Program-made: the position numbers and the translations under genes | Part shown: one piece after another, positions 1 through 9,822 of the stretch | How the letters are laid out: every line of letters starts with the position of its first letter | How positions within the stretch are numbered: the stretch's first letter is position 1 | Origin: Corallococcus interemptor | Lineage (GTDB): Bacteria; Myxococcota; Myxococcia; Myxococcales; Myxococcaceae | DNA: 64,000 bases | Reading direction: 5' to 3' | NCBI RefSeq assembly: GCF_003668875.1 | Contig: NZ_RAWM01000033.1 | Location: 1-64,000 of the forward strand | The notes under the pieces: model-generated | The model's database searches: none | What the model was told of the DNA's origin: nothing | What the model saw: the letters and a program-made list of their open reading frames with translations, nothing else

Positions 1-1418
1 ACCCCACCCCGCGCCAGCCCCCGGTACGCCCGCGCCAGCTCGCGCAGCGTCACGTCGCCGTTGCCCAGCACGATGCCGACGCCGTAGTGCGACGCGCTCT
101 CCGTGAGGCTCTGGAAGCCCGCCTCGCGCAGCACGCGCAAGACCTGCTCCGGCCCCAGCGCGTCCGCCACCCGCACAGCCGGGATGTTGTAGCTGGACGC
201 CAGCGCCGCCCGCAGCCGCACCGGGCCGTGCACACGCCGGTCGTAGTTCTTCGGCACGTACGCGCCGCCCGGCGTGGCCAGGTGCACCTCCACGTCCGCG
301 AGCACGCTCGAGGGCGTGAAGCCCTTGCTCAGCGCCAGCCCGTACGCGAACGGCTTGAGCGCCGACCCCGGCTGACGCAGCGAACGCACACCGTCGTTCT
401 GCCCGCCCTTCTCCTCATCCAGGAAGTCCGAGGACCCCACGTACGCGAGCACCTCGCCCGTCGCGTTGTCCAGGACGATGGCCGCCGCCTCGCCCACGCG
501 CCGGTGCGCGAGTCCCCGCAGCTCCTCCGTAATCGCCTTCTCCACCGCCGCCTGGAGCGCCGGGTCGATGGTCGTCTCGATGCGCGAGGCCCCGTCCAGC
601 CCCAGCTCCGGCAGCCGCTGGAGCAGCGCCGTCGTCAGGTGCGGCACCTCGAACACGCGCTCTGGAGGCACCAGGTCCAGCGGCGTCTCCTCCGCCGCCT
701 TCGCCTCCTCCTTCGTCAGGAAGCCCTCCTCCACCATGCGCGAGAGCACGTCGCGCATCCCCGCCATGGCCATCTCCGGACGCCGGTAGGGGTCCCTCCG
801 CGCGGGCGACCGCGCCATCCCCGCGAGCAGCGCCGCCTGTCCCGCCGACAGCCGCTCCGCGGGCCGCCCGAAGTAGCGCCGCGCCGCCGCCTCCACGCCG
901 AACGTGGAGTTCCCCAGCGGCACGCGGTCCAGGTACTCCAGCAGCACCTGCTCCTTGGAGAGGTGCGCCGTCAGCCGCAGCGCCCACAGCGCTTCGCCCG
1001 CCTTGCCCCACCACGAACGCTCGCGGGGCACCAGCCTGCGCGCCAGCTGCTGCGGAATCGTGGACGCGCCGGACACGATGCGCCCGGCCTGCACGTTGTC
1101 GCGCGCCGCCCGGGCCACCGCCACCACGTCCACGCCCGGATGCGACGTGAAGCGTTGGTCCTCCGCGGCGATGAAGGCCTGCCGCACCTTCGGGGGAATG
1201 CGTCCCCCCGGAAGGCCCACACTGCGTCCGTCCTCGCGGGAGAGCACCTCGCGCAGGGCATGGCCCGTGCGGTCGGTGAGCACCAGCGAGGACAGCGCCT
1301 CGCGGGACAACAACGTCCCGGGCAGGGGCCACGCGATGAAGCCCGCGCAGCCCACCACCCCGAGCACCGCGGCCAGGGCCACGGCGCGCATCATCCCGCG
1401 AAGCGTGAGGCGCTTCAT
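1..1418 (-). CDS. pbpC: Penicillin-binding protein 1C, N-terminal 472 residues (runs off the window edge)
   Basis: Bifunctional peptidoglycan glycosyltransferase/transpeptidase anchored in the inner membrane. The ATG at 1418 opens with basic residues and a hydrophobic anchor (about residues 10-30). A GT51 glycosyltransferase domain follows, with the motif EDQRFTSHPGVD (Glu86-Asp87) and GASTIPQQLAR (about 118-127), where the family more often has TQQ. The transpeptidase domain shows the SxxK nucleophile motif SALK (Ser352, Lys355) and an SYN motif; the KTG motif would lie beyond base 1. The start shares one base (TGATG) with the stop of the alpha-2-macroglobulin gene, so the two are translationally coupled. 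The same pair, pbpC with yfhM, occurs in Escherichia coli. Function is secure by motif; the C-terminus is not visible. Confidence 0.93.
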   Translation of the reverse strand, partial: MKRLTLRGMMRAVALAAVLGVVGCAGFIAWPLPGTLLSREALSSLVLTDRTGHALREVLSREDGRSVGLPGGRIPPKVRQAFIAAEDQRFTSHPGVDVVAVARAARDNVQAGRIVSGASTIPQQLARRLVPRERSWWGKAGEALWALRLTAHLSKEQVLLEYLDRVPLGNSTFGVEAAARRYFGRPAERLSAGQAALLAGMARSPARRDPYRRPEMAMAGMRDVLSRMVEEGFLTKEEAKAAEETPLDLVPPERVFEVPHLTTALLQRLPELGLDGASRIETTIDPALQAAVEKAITEELRGLAHRRVGEAAAIVLDNATGEVLAYVGSSDFLDEEKGGQNDGVRSLRQPGSALKPFAYGLALSKGFTPSSVLADVEVHLATPGGAYVPKNYDRRVHGPVRLRAALASSYNIPAVRVADALGPEQVLRVLREAGFQSLTESASHYGVGIVLGNGDVTLRELARAYRGLARGG

Positions 1419-4400
1419 CACTTCGAAGCGACCTCTTCCGGCATCAGCACCGGGAAGCGTCCACCCTCGGAGCGGCCAAACACCTCCGGCGTGTACATCT
1501 CCTCCGCGTGCGCGGGCTTGAGCAGGAAGTCACCCGGCGTCGTGGCCCGGGCAACGAAGCTCGCCACGTGCACGCCGGGGGGCAGCTCGTCCGCGAAGAA
1601 CACCACGCGGTCATCCCGCATCTCCGTGTGGTTGAACGGCGACCAGAAGCGCGTCGCCCAGACGTTGTTGCCCTCGTCCGTCTCCGACAGGTCCTCCTCG
1701 CTCTCGTACTCGTAGCCCTCGCCGGGGCCCTCCTCCTCGCCGGAGCCCACGGGGCCCGGCAGGCTCGCCGTGCTGGCCAGCGACGTGTCCACCGGCTCCA
1801 GGCCCGCGGGCAGCGGCACGTCCACCGCCACGAAGTTGCGCTGCATCGGCGTCGCCACGCGCACGCGCACGCGCACCAGCTCACCCGCGCGCGCCGCCTT
1901 CGCCTGCCCACCGCCCGAGTACGGCTCGAACCAGCGCTGGACGATGATGCCCCGATCCAACGGATCCACCGGCAGCTGCGCAGGCGCGTAGCGCAAGAGC
2001 GCCCCGTAGTAGAGGTTGCCCGTGCCGTTCACGCCGAAGGTGAAGGGCTGCGCCTTGTCCGCCGGGCCCAGCTTCTCCACCGGCACCTGCACCGTCTTCA
2101 CGCCCAGGTCGCGGCCCTTGAAGTCGGCGGAGGCAATCACCTGCCCGCCCAGCTTCACCACCGCCTCGAAGGACGGCACGGCCGTCTCCTTGCGGCGGAC
2201 CACCTCCGACAGCGCCATCAGCGTGAAGGCCGCCTCCTGCGTGTTGCGGAAGCGCCCGTCACCCTGGCGCGCGGACGCCAGGTAGCGCCCCATCTTCGAC
2301 ACGTAGGGGTGATCCGGCTGCACGTCCACCAGCGTCTGGAGCACCAGCGCCGTGGTGCGCGTGTCGGAGGACCAGAGCGGCGCGTACGTCTTCGCGTCCG
2401 TCTCCTGGAAGTGCACGCCCGCCGCGGTCTCCTGGGCCGTGTTGAGCAGCTCCTGGAGCATCTTCTGGCCCTGCGCGCGGTTGCCCTTCCCCACGAAGAT
2501 GGCGTCCGTCAGCATCGCCCGCGCGAAGAGCGGCAGCTTCTGCCGCTGCTCGAACAGCTCGTTGTAGTACGACGGCCGCGGCGACCCCATGCGAGCCAGC
2601 GTGTAGAGCGCGAAGGCCCGCGTCTCCGGCCCCGGCGCGGTGCAGCCGTACGGGCACTGCGTGCACACGCCCGCCGCCACCTTGTCCGCCAGGTACTTCT
2701 TCGCCTTGTCCAGCACGCTCGCGTTCACCGCGTAGCCCACCTCCTTGGCCCGGGCGAGCGCCAGCGTCGCGTACGCGGAGGCATACGGCGACGCGCAGTC
2801 GTTGGACGCCCAGAAGCGGAAGCCGCCGTCGTGGTTCTGGAGCGCTTCAATCTTGCGCACCGTCGCCATCACCACGGTGTCCGGATCCAGCGTGCCCTGC
2901 GTCTTCAGCGCGTCCTCGCTGAGGAAGCCGCGCACGAACGCCTGCTTCTGTTCGTCCGTTCCGCCGGTCCACGCCACGCCGAACTTGCCGGACAGCTCGC
3001 GCAGCGCGACGAACGGCACCAGCCGCGACGACATCTGCTCCAGGCAGCCGTAGGGGTAGTCCACCAGCTGGTTCATGGACTCGTCGAATCCGCCCATCAC
3101 CGTGGAGGACATCGTCACCGTGAGGCCGCCCATGCCGGGACGCACGCCGCCCGGCGGCTGGAGCCCCTCCACGCGCTCGCTCGTGGTGTCACCGTAGGTG
3201 GCCACCGCCTCCATGCCCACGGGCAGCTGCACGGGGATCTTCTGCTCCACCGCGTCGGACTCCCCGCCGCCCGCGACGGCGAACTGCAGCACCGCGGTGC
3301 CCGGCTGCTCGGCCACGAAGGTGAAGCGCACCTCGCGCGCCTTGCCATCCAGCGACACCGTCTTCTCCGAGGGGCCCTCCACGCGCACGCCCGTGAGCTT
3401 CGCGGTGACCTTGGCCTCCTTGATGGCCGGGTTCGTGGTGTGGATGACCACGCCGGCTTCCGCCTTGTCACCCACGCGCACCAACCGGGGCAGCGCCGGC
3501 AGCGCCAGCAGCGGCTTGGCCACCTGCACCTTGCTCTCGCCCACGCCGAAGCGGTCCGCGTCCGTCACGGCGACGGCCATGATGCGGAAGGTGGTCAGGT
3601 TGTCCGGCAGCGTGAACTCCACCTTCGCGTTGCCCTGGTCGTCCGTCTCCACCGACTGGAACACCGCCGTCGTCTTGAAGTTGGACCGGATGCCGGAGCC
3701 CGTGGTGTCGGAGCCGCCGGAGCCGCCCGGCCGCGAGCCCTTCTCGCCGTACAGCTTGCGCAGCACCAGGTGGATGAGCGGCTCGCCGATGCGCACCGAC
3801 AGGCCGCGCTCCTGGAACATCGCGTCCAGCGGATCCGGCGTCTTGTAGCCCGTCAACCGCAGCACGCCCTCGTCCACGGCCCACAGCGTGACCTCGGACT
3901 TCGCGCCCTGGCCCGCCGCGTCCTTCACCGCCACGTTCACCGTCACCTTGTCGCGCGGGCGCTTCTCGGGCGCGTCCGGCGTCAGCGTCACCGCCAGGCG
4001 CTTGGACTTCTTCTCCACCCGCAGCTGCGTGTAGCCCACGCGGACGGCGGGCCGGCCCGGGTCGTCACCGGACTCGATGCCCTTGGCCGCCTCCACGCGG
4101 CCGCGCACCAGCACCACGCCCACGTAGACGTTGGGGATGGCGCCCTCGCCCAGCGGGACGTCCAGCGCGGTGGCGCTGCCCTTGAGCTTCACGCGGCGCA
4201 CGCTGAGCACGCCCTCGCGCTCCACCGTGAGGATGGCCTCCGCCTGCGGGTACGGGCTCTTCACCAAAATCTTCGCGGTGTCGCCCACGTCGTACAGCTG
4301 CTTGTCCGCCACCAGGTCGATGCGGTCCGTGTCGTTGCGCTGCCAGGACACCCAGCCGGTGCCGGTGACGTAGAGCGAGTCGCGCGTCGTCGCCTTGCGG

Positions 4401-7318
4401 CCCTTCGCGTCCGTGGCCACCGCCTCCATCACGTACAGGCCGGGCTCGGCGGGGGTGAACCTGCACTGCTGCGGCGTCGCCGCGCTCTTCACCGAGCACT
4501 TCGCGGCCTCCGTCTCCACCGGCTCCGTGACGGTGAACCACTGGCCGCCGTCGCCCTTCTTGCGGATGGACTTCCACTCGCGGCGCTTGATGTTCACGTC
4601 CACCGCGACGCCCTCCTGGCGCTTGCCCTCGGGGGACACGGCCACGAGCTCCAGGCCCACCTCCTTGCCGGCCTCCGCGAAGCCGGTGGAGAGCATGCGC
4701 AGGCCCGCGTAGACGTCCGCGGGGTGCACGATGACGAGGTTGCGGTTGGCCACGCGCTGGCGGTTGACGTCCTCCACCTCCGCCTCCAGCGTGTACTCCC
4801 ACGTCTTGCCACCGGGCGCGTCCGCCGTGCCCAGCGCCAGCGCCAGCTGGCCCTGCGCGTCCGTGCGGCCATCACCGGAGCCGAACGACTCCGTGCTGTG
4901 CTCCGGCTGCTCGTCGTCCCACCACCAGGTGTTCACCCCGAAGGTGAAGGCCTCGTTGCCCGGGGGCATGAAGAACGAGCTCTGGCGCTGCACGCTCCAG
5001 CGCACCTGCGCATCCCCCATGGCGCCACCGAACAGGTAGCGCGCGTCCACGCGGGCGGTGAGCGGCTCGCCGGCGGCGACGTCCTTCTTGGGCACCGCCA
5101 CGTCCACGCGGAACTGCGGCGCGCGGTACTCCTCCACGCGGAAGGTGCCGCCGTAGCTCAGCGACTCGCCGCCCACCTTCAGCTTCGCGGCCACGTCGTA
5201 GTAGCCCAGGGGCAGCTCCTTGCCCAGCTTGAGGTCCGCGCGGAAGGTGCCGTACTTCGTGACGGCGGCCTCCGTCTGGAAGATCTTCTCGCCGCGCGAG
5301 CTGGTGACGGTGATCTGCGCCTTCGCGTTCGCGGGCGGCGACTTGAGCACGCCCAGGCGGCGGTAGCGCGCCACGCCCTTGAGCATCACGTCGTCACCGG
5401 GGCGGTAGATGCCACGGTCTGCGAACACGAAGCCCAGGCTGTCCGGGACGCGGCCCTCCCACGCGCTCTGCAGCGAGAACGCGCCGGGCGACATGCCGCC
5501 TTCCCACGTGGACAGCGTCACGCCGATGTCCGCGTCCTTCACCGCGGACACCATGGCCCAGGGCGTGTTCCACGCGGACTCGTTCTTGGGCTGGAGCAGC
5601 TCCGACAGGCCCGGCACCTTCGCCAGGCCGTTGGCGTCCGTCTTGCCCGTCCAGTGCTCCGTGCCACCCTTGTCCCAGAGCGTCAGCTGCGCGTCCGGCA
5701 CCGGAGCGCCCGTCGCCAGCGACGTCACCCACACGATGCCGGAGGCGGCGCCCAGCTTCGCGTGCACCGCCAGGTCCGTCACCTGCCCGATGACGCGGCG
5801 CGGGTACTTCTGGTTGAGCGACGGCGCCGTGAGCCGCGCGAGGAACAGGCCCGTCTTCGCCCCGTTGAACGCCGGACGCAGATCCAACGGCGTGCTGCGC
5901 TCCACGTTGCGCGCGGCCTTCGTGTCCACCGTCGTGCGGTAGGGCTCCGAGGCCGGCCACCCGTCACGGCTCTCGATGAGCTGCGCGAGCTGCGCGGGGG
6001 ACAGCGCCCACACCTCCGCCTGCACCTCCGGGACGTTGGTCGTCGTCAGCGGGATGGAGCCGTCACCGGACGCCTCCACCAGCGCCTCGGTCGCACCGGA
6101 GTCGAAGGACGGCTCCACGTCCGACAGCTTCACCTGGCCCTGGAAGGCCGGGCCCGTCTGGCCGAAGAGGTCCTTGTAGCCTTCCGCGACCTTGATCTTG
6201 TACGTGGTGCCGGGGCGGTAGCGGCCGGGCAGCGACACGTAGGGGAACTTCACCTCCGCGCCCGACCACGGCAGCTGCGTCTGCGCGCGCTCCCAATCAA
6301 TCTCCGCCTTCGGCTCCAGCGTGACCTTGCCCTTGAGCGAGGCGACGTCCAGCTCGTTGGACGTGAAGAGGATGAGCGGGCCGTAGGAGCACTTCTCCTC
6401 GCCCCACGTGAACACGCACGCGCCCGTGGACTCCACCTTGAGCGGGCCGTAGGTGGCGTAGTCGTAGCTCACCGGCTCGCCCATGGGCAGCGGGCCTTCG
6501 GTGCCCGTCAGCTCACCGTCCACCACCAGGGTGAACTGCGTGCCCGCCGGCAGCTTCTGCGCGGGCTTCAGCTCGTACTTCACGCGGCGGTCCTGCGAAC
6601 GGCGCTCCGGGCCGCTGCCCACCTGCGTCTCCTTCAGGTCCGCGTACGGCGTCGCCTTCACCAGCGTGAGCGGCACGGGAGCGCCGGTCGCGGGAGTCAG
6701 GCGCGCGTGCTGCGCCAAATCCTTCACGGCCTGGTTGAAGGTCAGCGTGAAGACCTGCTCCGGCTGCAGCCAGCGGAAGTTCGCGTCCGGCTGCGCGGAC
6801 TGGAGGGTGGGGCGCGGCGTCTCGAACTGGAAGCGGTACGGCTCCGCCAGCGCGGTGCCGTCCATGGCCTTGAGGCCCGCGGGCACCGTCACCGTGTACT
6901 GCGTGCCCATCTTCGCGGGGGAGCTCGGCACGAACTCCACGCTCGCGGAGCCCAGCCAGCGCCACTCACCCTCCAGCGCGGGGGTGATGGTCGCGGGCGC
7001 CGCCAGGCCGCGCTCCGCGGCGACGGAGCCCAGGGCGATCATCGGCTTGGTGAAGGTGATGGTCGGCCGGGCGCTGCCGTAGACCTGTCCCTGCGGCCGA
7101 GCGGCCGCGATGGACAGCGGGCCCTGCGCCGCGACGTCCTGGGCGTCGATCTTCAGCGCGGGAGGCTCGGGCAGCGGCTCGACGGCGAGGCCGGGGGACT
7201 TGGAGGACGAAGCCGGCGCGGTGCCGGTCTCCGAGGGGCCGCCCTTCGCGTCCTTGTCGCCGCGCGAACACGCGGTGGCGACGGCGAGGCAGAGGGCCAG
7301 CAGAGAAAGTCTGCGCAT
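1418..7318 (-). CDS. Alpha-2-macroglobulin family lipoprotein (bacterial A2M, YfhM-like)
   Basis: A 1966-residue periplasmic protease trap. The ATG at 7318 gives a lipoprotein signal (MRRLSLLALCLAVATAC) with Cys17 as the likely lipidation site; an in-frame start 66 bases upstream would bury that signal. Macroglobulin-like beta domains fill the N-terminal two thirds. The thioester motif CLEQ is encoded at 3035-3046 (Cys about residue 1425), followed by the alpha-helical thioester domain and a C-terminal receptor-like domain. The family is thought to trap foreign proteases that breach the outer membrane while PBP1C repairs the wall, and the one-base overlap with pbpC fits that partnership. An intact thioester marks it as the YfhM type rather than the thioester-less YfaS type. 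Confidence 0.93.
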   Translation of the reverse strand: MRRLSLLALCLAVATACSRGDKDAKGGPSETGTAPASSSKSPGLAVEPLPEPPALKIDAQDVAAQGPLSIAAARPQGQVYGSARPTITFTKPMIALGSVAAERGLAAPATITPALEGEWRWLGSASVEFVPSSPAKMGTQYTVTVPAGLKAMDGTALAEPYRFQFETPRPTLQSAQPDANFRWLQPEQVFTLTFNQAVKDLAQHARLTPATGAPVPLTLVKATPYADLKETQVGSGPERRSQDRRVKYELKPAQKLPAGTQFTLVVDGELTGTEGPLPMGEPVSYDYATYGPLKVESTGACVFTWGEEKCSYGPLILFTSNELDVASLKGKVTLEPKAEIDWERAQTQLPWSGAEVKFPYVSLPGRYRPGTTYKIKVAEGYKDLFGQTGPAFQGQVKLSDVEPSFDSGATEALVEASGDGSIPLTTTNVPEVQAEVWALSPAQLAQLIESRDGWPASEPYRTTVDTKAARNVERSTPLDLRPAFNGAKTGLFLARLTAPSLNQKYPRRVIGQVTDLAVHAKLGAASGIVWVTSLATGAPVPDAQLTLWDKGGTEHWTGKTDANGLAKVPGLSELLQPKNESAWNTPWAMVSAVKDADIGVTLSTWEGGMSPGAFSLQSAWEGRVPDSLGFVFADRGIYRPGDDVMLKGVARYRRLGVLKSPPANAKAQITVTSSRGEKIFQTEAAVTKYGTFRADLKLGKELPLGYYDVAAKLKVGGESLSYGGTFRVEEYRAPQFRVDVAVPKKDVAAGEPLTARVDARYLFGGAMGDAQVRWSVQRQSSFFMPPGNEAFTFGVNTWWWDDEQPEHSTESFGSGDGRTDAQGQLALALGTADAPGGKTWEYTLEAEVEDVNRQRVANRNLVIVHPADVYAGLRMLSTGFAEAGKEVGLELVAVSPEGKRQEGVAVDVNIKRREWKSIRKKGDGGQWFTVTEPVETEAAKCSVKSAATPQQCRFTPAEPGLYVMEAVATDAKGRKATTRDSLYVTGTGWVSWQRNDTDRIDLVADKQLYDVGDTAKILVKSPYPQAEAILTVEREGVLSVRRVKLKGSATALDVPLGEGAIPNVYVGVVLVRGRVEAAKGIESGDDPGRPAVRVGYTQLRVEKKSKRLAVTLTPDAPEKRPRDKVTVNVAVKDAAGQGAKSEVTLWAVDEGVLRLTGYKTPDPLDAMFQERGLSVRIGEPLIHLVLRKLYGEKGSRPGGSGGSDTTGSGIRSNFKTTAVFQSVETDDQGNAKVEFTLPDNLTTFRIMAVAVTDADRFGVGESKVQVAKPLLALPALPRLVRVGDKAEAGVVIHTTNPAIKEAKVTAKLTGVRVEGPSEKTVSLDGKAREVRFTFVAEQPGTAVLQFAVAGGGESDAVEQKIPVQLPVGMEAVATYGDTTSERVEGLQPPGGVRPGMGGLTVTMSSTVMGGFDESMNQLVDYPYGCLEQMSSRLVPFVALRELSGKFGVAWTGGTDEQKQAFVRGFLSEDALKTQGTLDPDTVVMATVRKIEALQNHDGGFRFWASNDCASPYASAYATLALARAKEVGYAVNASVLDKAKKYLADKVAAGVCTQCPYGCTAPGPETRAFALYTLARMGSPRPSYYNELFEQRQKLPLFARAMLTDAIFVGKGNRAQGQKMLQELLNTAQETAAGVHFQETDAKTYAPLWSSDTRTTALVLQTLVDVQPDHPYVSKMGRYLASARQGDGRFRNTQEAAFTLMALSEVVRRKETAVPSFEAVVKLGGQVIASADFKGRDLGVKTVQVPVEKLGPADKAQPFTFGVNGTGNLYYGALLRYAPAQLPVDPLDRGIIVQRWFEPYSGGGQAKAARAGELVRVRVRVATPMQRNFVAVDVPLPAGLEPVDTSLASTASLPGPVGSGEEEGPGEGYEYESEEDLSETDEGNNVWATRFWSPFNHTEMRDDRVVFFADELPPGVHVASFVARATTPGDFLLKPAHAEEMYTPEVFGRSEGGRFPVLMPEEVASK

Positions 7319-7422
7319 GGTGGGGCTCACGAAGTTCCAGGGCGGGCACTCGTGAATGTCCCCCCGGAAAAATGACGCGAGCACCGTACCACGGGGCCCC
7401 CCGCCCCGCTCTCACTCCCGCG

Positions 7423-7635
7423 TCATCCGGGCAGGCGCGGATCCACGCCTTGGATTCCGAGCGATTGAGAGCCCCGCCCGGGGACTGGAACGCGACTGTA
7501 ACGCGGACGGCCATCCAGCACCGGCGGGCCATCCGCGAGCACCGAAGTGGGCGCGAAGACGCGGGCGATGGACACGACGCAGCCGCCCAGCAGCTTGCGC
7601 CAGTGGGACTTGGGACGGCGAGCGGGTGACGCCAT
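7423..7635 (-). CDS. Small hypothetical ORF, possibly exported
   Basis: A 70-residue reading frame starting at ATG 7635 behind a good GGAGG four bases upstream. The N-terminus is basic (MASPARRPKSHWRKLL) and followed by a short hydrophobic stretch ending ..TSVLADG, resembling a weak signal peptide. No family is recognised. It is the only candidate gene in the 7319-7732 gap between the A2M gene and the secreted protein at 7733; the rest of that gap shows nothing clear. The call rests mainly on the ribosome binding site, and it could be chance coding potential in GC-rich DNA. Confidence 0.33.
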   Translation of the reverse strand: MASPARRPKSHWRKLLGGCVVSIARVFAPTSVLADGPPVLDGRPRYSRVPVPGRGSQSLGIQGVDPRLPG

Positions 7636-7732
7636 GGGGCCTCCAGCGGGATGGGGAGGCACCAAGGTGGAAGGGGCGCGGCGCTCCGGCCATCGCACCG
7701 GTGCGCTGGCGCCCATCGTCCAATGGACAGGC

Positions 7733-8176
7733 CTACTTCTGCTCCTGCCGTGCGCGCTTCTCGTAGAGGGCGGTCATCTTCGCGTCGCAGGCGCCCTCGC
7801 AGACGAGGTAGCGCATGCCGTTGACGGGGGCGTCGAGGCGGGCCGCGAGCGTCGCGGAGATCTCGAACTTGACCTCCTTGCGCTGCTTGCCTTTGCCGGA
7901 CACCAGCGTGCCCTGAACGACGCAGCCCACCCATTCCACCCGGCCATGCACCTCCACGTCCGGGATGAGCGTCGCCAGGCGCAGGTACGTGAGCGTCTCC
8001 TCCGCCGAGAGCGTGAAGTCGCCGCAGTGATCCCTGTCGGGGCCCTCCGCCATGCGGGCTTCCAGGTGCTCGATTCGCGCATCGCGTGGCACGCTCCACC
8101 GGGGCGGCGCGGCCTGCGCGAGCGTACCCACGAGCCCGATGAGCACCGCCATTACAGCACCGCGCCTGAGCTTCAT
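7733..8176 (-). CDS. Secreted hypothetical protein
   Basis: A 147-residue protein of unknown function. The start at ATG 8176 is preferred over an in-frame start seven codons upstream because it gives a clean signal peptide (MKLRRGAVMAVLIGLVGTLAQA, then APP). The mature part has four cysteines (in HCGDF, VGCVV and VCEGACD), which could form two disulfides in the periplasm, and a charged C-terminal helix. It lies alone between the small ORF at 7423 and the tail-anchored repeat protein at 8335, all on the minus strand. No domain is recognised. Confidence 0.7.
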   Translation of the reverse strand: MKLRRGAVMAVLIGLVGTLAQAAPPRWSVPRDARIEHLEARMAEGPDRDHCGDFTLSAEETLTYLRLATLIPDVEVHGRVEWVGCVVQGTLVSGKGKQRKEVKFEISATLAARLDAPVNGMRYLVCEGACDAKMTALYEKRARQEQK

Positions 8177-8334
8177 TCCCTGAGTGTTGCGTCGCATGTC
8201 AGTCCCCGAAGCCTCTTCCTTCGTAGTGCGGCACCGTGGCCACGCTTCGCCGCGGAGGAGGCGTCATTCCTTCGCGTTATGCAGGATGCACGCCACAGGC
8301 CGGCGAGGCCGCCATCCGAGGCTCGGAGCGGGAC

Positions 8335-9756
8335 TCAGCCGCCGTGGAGCAGCTTCGCTCCAGCGGCGAGTCCCAGCAGGAATGCGATGACGACGAGCAG
8401 CATCACCCAGCGCACGGCGACGCCGGTGGCGCGCGGTGCCTGCTGTCCCACGGTGGCACGGGTGGGCGCGGATTCATCCGGCACGAGGATGCGGACCTGG
8501 ATGGCGGCGGTGCGCAGCACCTCGTCCACGTCGGTGAGGAACTTCTCGTATTCCTCCGGGATCAGCTCCAGGGGCGTGCCGTGCTGGAACTCGTAGCGCC
8601 TGGCCACGGCCTCGTGGTTGCGCAGCGCGGCCTGTCCCTTGGCCACGTCCACCCAGCCCACGACGAGCGCCGGCGCGACGCCCTTGCGGTCCACGAGCGA
8701 GATGGCCTGACGGGCCTGCTTGCCGCCCGCGGTGCTGGGGCCCTCGGGTTCGTCCACGCGCAGGATGCGGTGCGGGGTGCGGCCGTAGATCTTGTGCTGG
8801 AGTTCGGCCTTGAGGCGCTCCGCGAGCAGCGCGGAGTGCGTCGCGAACATGGTGCGCAGCTCGGGCGTGGCTTCCGACTGGCTCGCCGCCTGCGCGGAGG
8901 GGAGCGGCGCGAAGATCATCGGCTCCGGGCGGCTGACCTTGCGAGGAGGCTCGGAGGAGCTTCCGTCGAGTTCGGCGCCACGGCCCGCGCGGATGATCTC
9001 CGGCAGCTCGAAGGTCTCCTCCTTCGAGCCGCCATTGCCACGTGAGGCGCTACCACCGCGCGAAGGACGGGCGTTCTCCGGCTGGCCCTGCCCCTCATCG
9101 AGGGATCCACTACGACCCGGACGGATGATCTCGGGAAGGCCCTGCCCTTCCTCGCGTGAGCCACCACGGCCCGGACGCGCGTTGTCCGCACGCCCCTGCC
9201 CTTCATCACGGGAGCCGCCACGACTTGGGCGGATGATCTCCGGAAGGTCCTGCCCTTCTTCGCGGGTCACCGCGCGGCCTGACGGGGCGCCCTGCCCACC
9301 TCCACGCGCGGCACGACCCGGACGGGCAATCTCCGGGAGGCCCTGCCCCTCCTCGCGTGCACCGCCGCGCGACGGACGCACGGCGGTCTCCGGCGCGGTG
9401 TAGTCCTCGTCGCCATCCTCCACGGGCACGGGGGGCGGAAGCCCATCCACGCGGGTCTCCAGGACCAGGTCCTCGTCGGGGACCGGCGGCGGCGCCATCC
9501 GCGTCTCCAGGCCCGTGAACTCGGCGGCTCGCGGGGCCGTGGGGGGCGCGGTCCGCGCCTGGTTGCCCCAGGACTTCCGGCCGGGGCTCCCCTGCGACGA
9601 CCGGGCTGCCTCCGCGACATCGCGCTGCACGGAGGCCGGCACCTGCGTCTGCTCGGTCTGGACCTGATCCGTCTCGTCCAGGTCATCATCGAGCGGCGCG
9701 ACCCGGGTCTCGTCGATCCGATCCGGCTCGTCGTTCCTGCGGTGCCCCTTGGCCAT
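8335..9756 (-). CDS. Tail-anchored protein with a disordered 18-residue repeat region
   Basis: A 473-residue protein starting at ATG 9756 (MAKGHRRNDEPDR). The N-terminal half is acidic and low-complexity. It then carries imperfect tandem copies of an 18-residue unit like EEGQGLPEIIRPGRGGS. After a linker comes a folded region of about 140 residues (ELRTMFATHSALLAERLKAEL onward) with the look of an alpha/beta domain that I cannot assign. A single transmembrane helix near the C-terminus (VMLLVVIAFLLGLAAGAKLL) is followed by only a few residues, so the protein is probably tail-anchored with its bulk in the cytoplasm. Resemblance to FHA-type or kinase-tail regulators is possible but unproven. Confidence 0.75.
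   Translation of the reverse strand: MAKGHRRNDEPDRIDETRVAPLDDDLDETDQVQTEQTQVPASVQRDVAEAARSSQGSPGRKSWGNQARTAPPTAPRAAEFTGLETRMAPPPVPDEDLVLETRVDGLPPPVPVEDGDEDYTAPETAVRPSRGGAREEGQGLPEIARPGRAARGGGQGAPSGRAVTREEGQDLPEIIRPSRGGSRDEGQGRADNARPGRGGSREEGQGLPEIIRPGRSGSLDEGQGQPENARPSRGGSASRGNGGSKEETFELPEIIRAGRGAELDGSSSEPPRKVSRPEPMIFAPLPSAQAASQSEATPELRTMFATHSALLAERLKAELQHKIYGRTPHRILRVDEPEGPSTAGGKQARQAISLVDRKGVAPALVVGWVDVAKGQAALRNHEAVARRYEFQHGTPLELIPEEYEKFLTDVDEVLRTAAIQVRILVPDESAPTRATVGQQAPRATGVAVRWVMLLVVIAFLLGLAAGAKLLHGG
9040..9390 (-). repeat. In-gene tandem repeat, 54-bp unit
   Basis: The plus-strand heptamer CCTGCCC recurs at 9087, 9141, 9195, 9249, 9291 and 9342. The first three intervals are exactly 54 bases and the next two are 42 and 51. 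Each unit encodes about 18 residues of the form EEGQGLPEIIRPGRGGS, alternating an LPEIIRP type with a variant of the ENARP/DNARP type. Copies differ at synonymous and non-synonymous positions, so the array is not a fresh expansion. Repeat limits are approximate. Confidence 0.75.
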
Positions 9757-9822
9757 GTGCGCGACCTCTTGCGTCAGACCATACCGCTTCGCCCGGCCGC
9801 CGGGGATGGGCCGTGCGCGCAC

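Noticed and set aside
1508-7375. A plus-strand open frame of almost 2000 codons antisense to the alpha-2-macroglobulin gene
   Set aside because: Its translation is rich in His, Arg and Leu with no domain, as expected from the antisense of a GC-rich gene with strong third-position bias. The minus-strand product has clear motifs.
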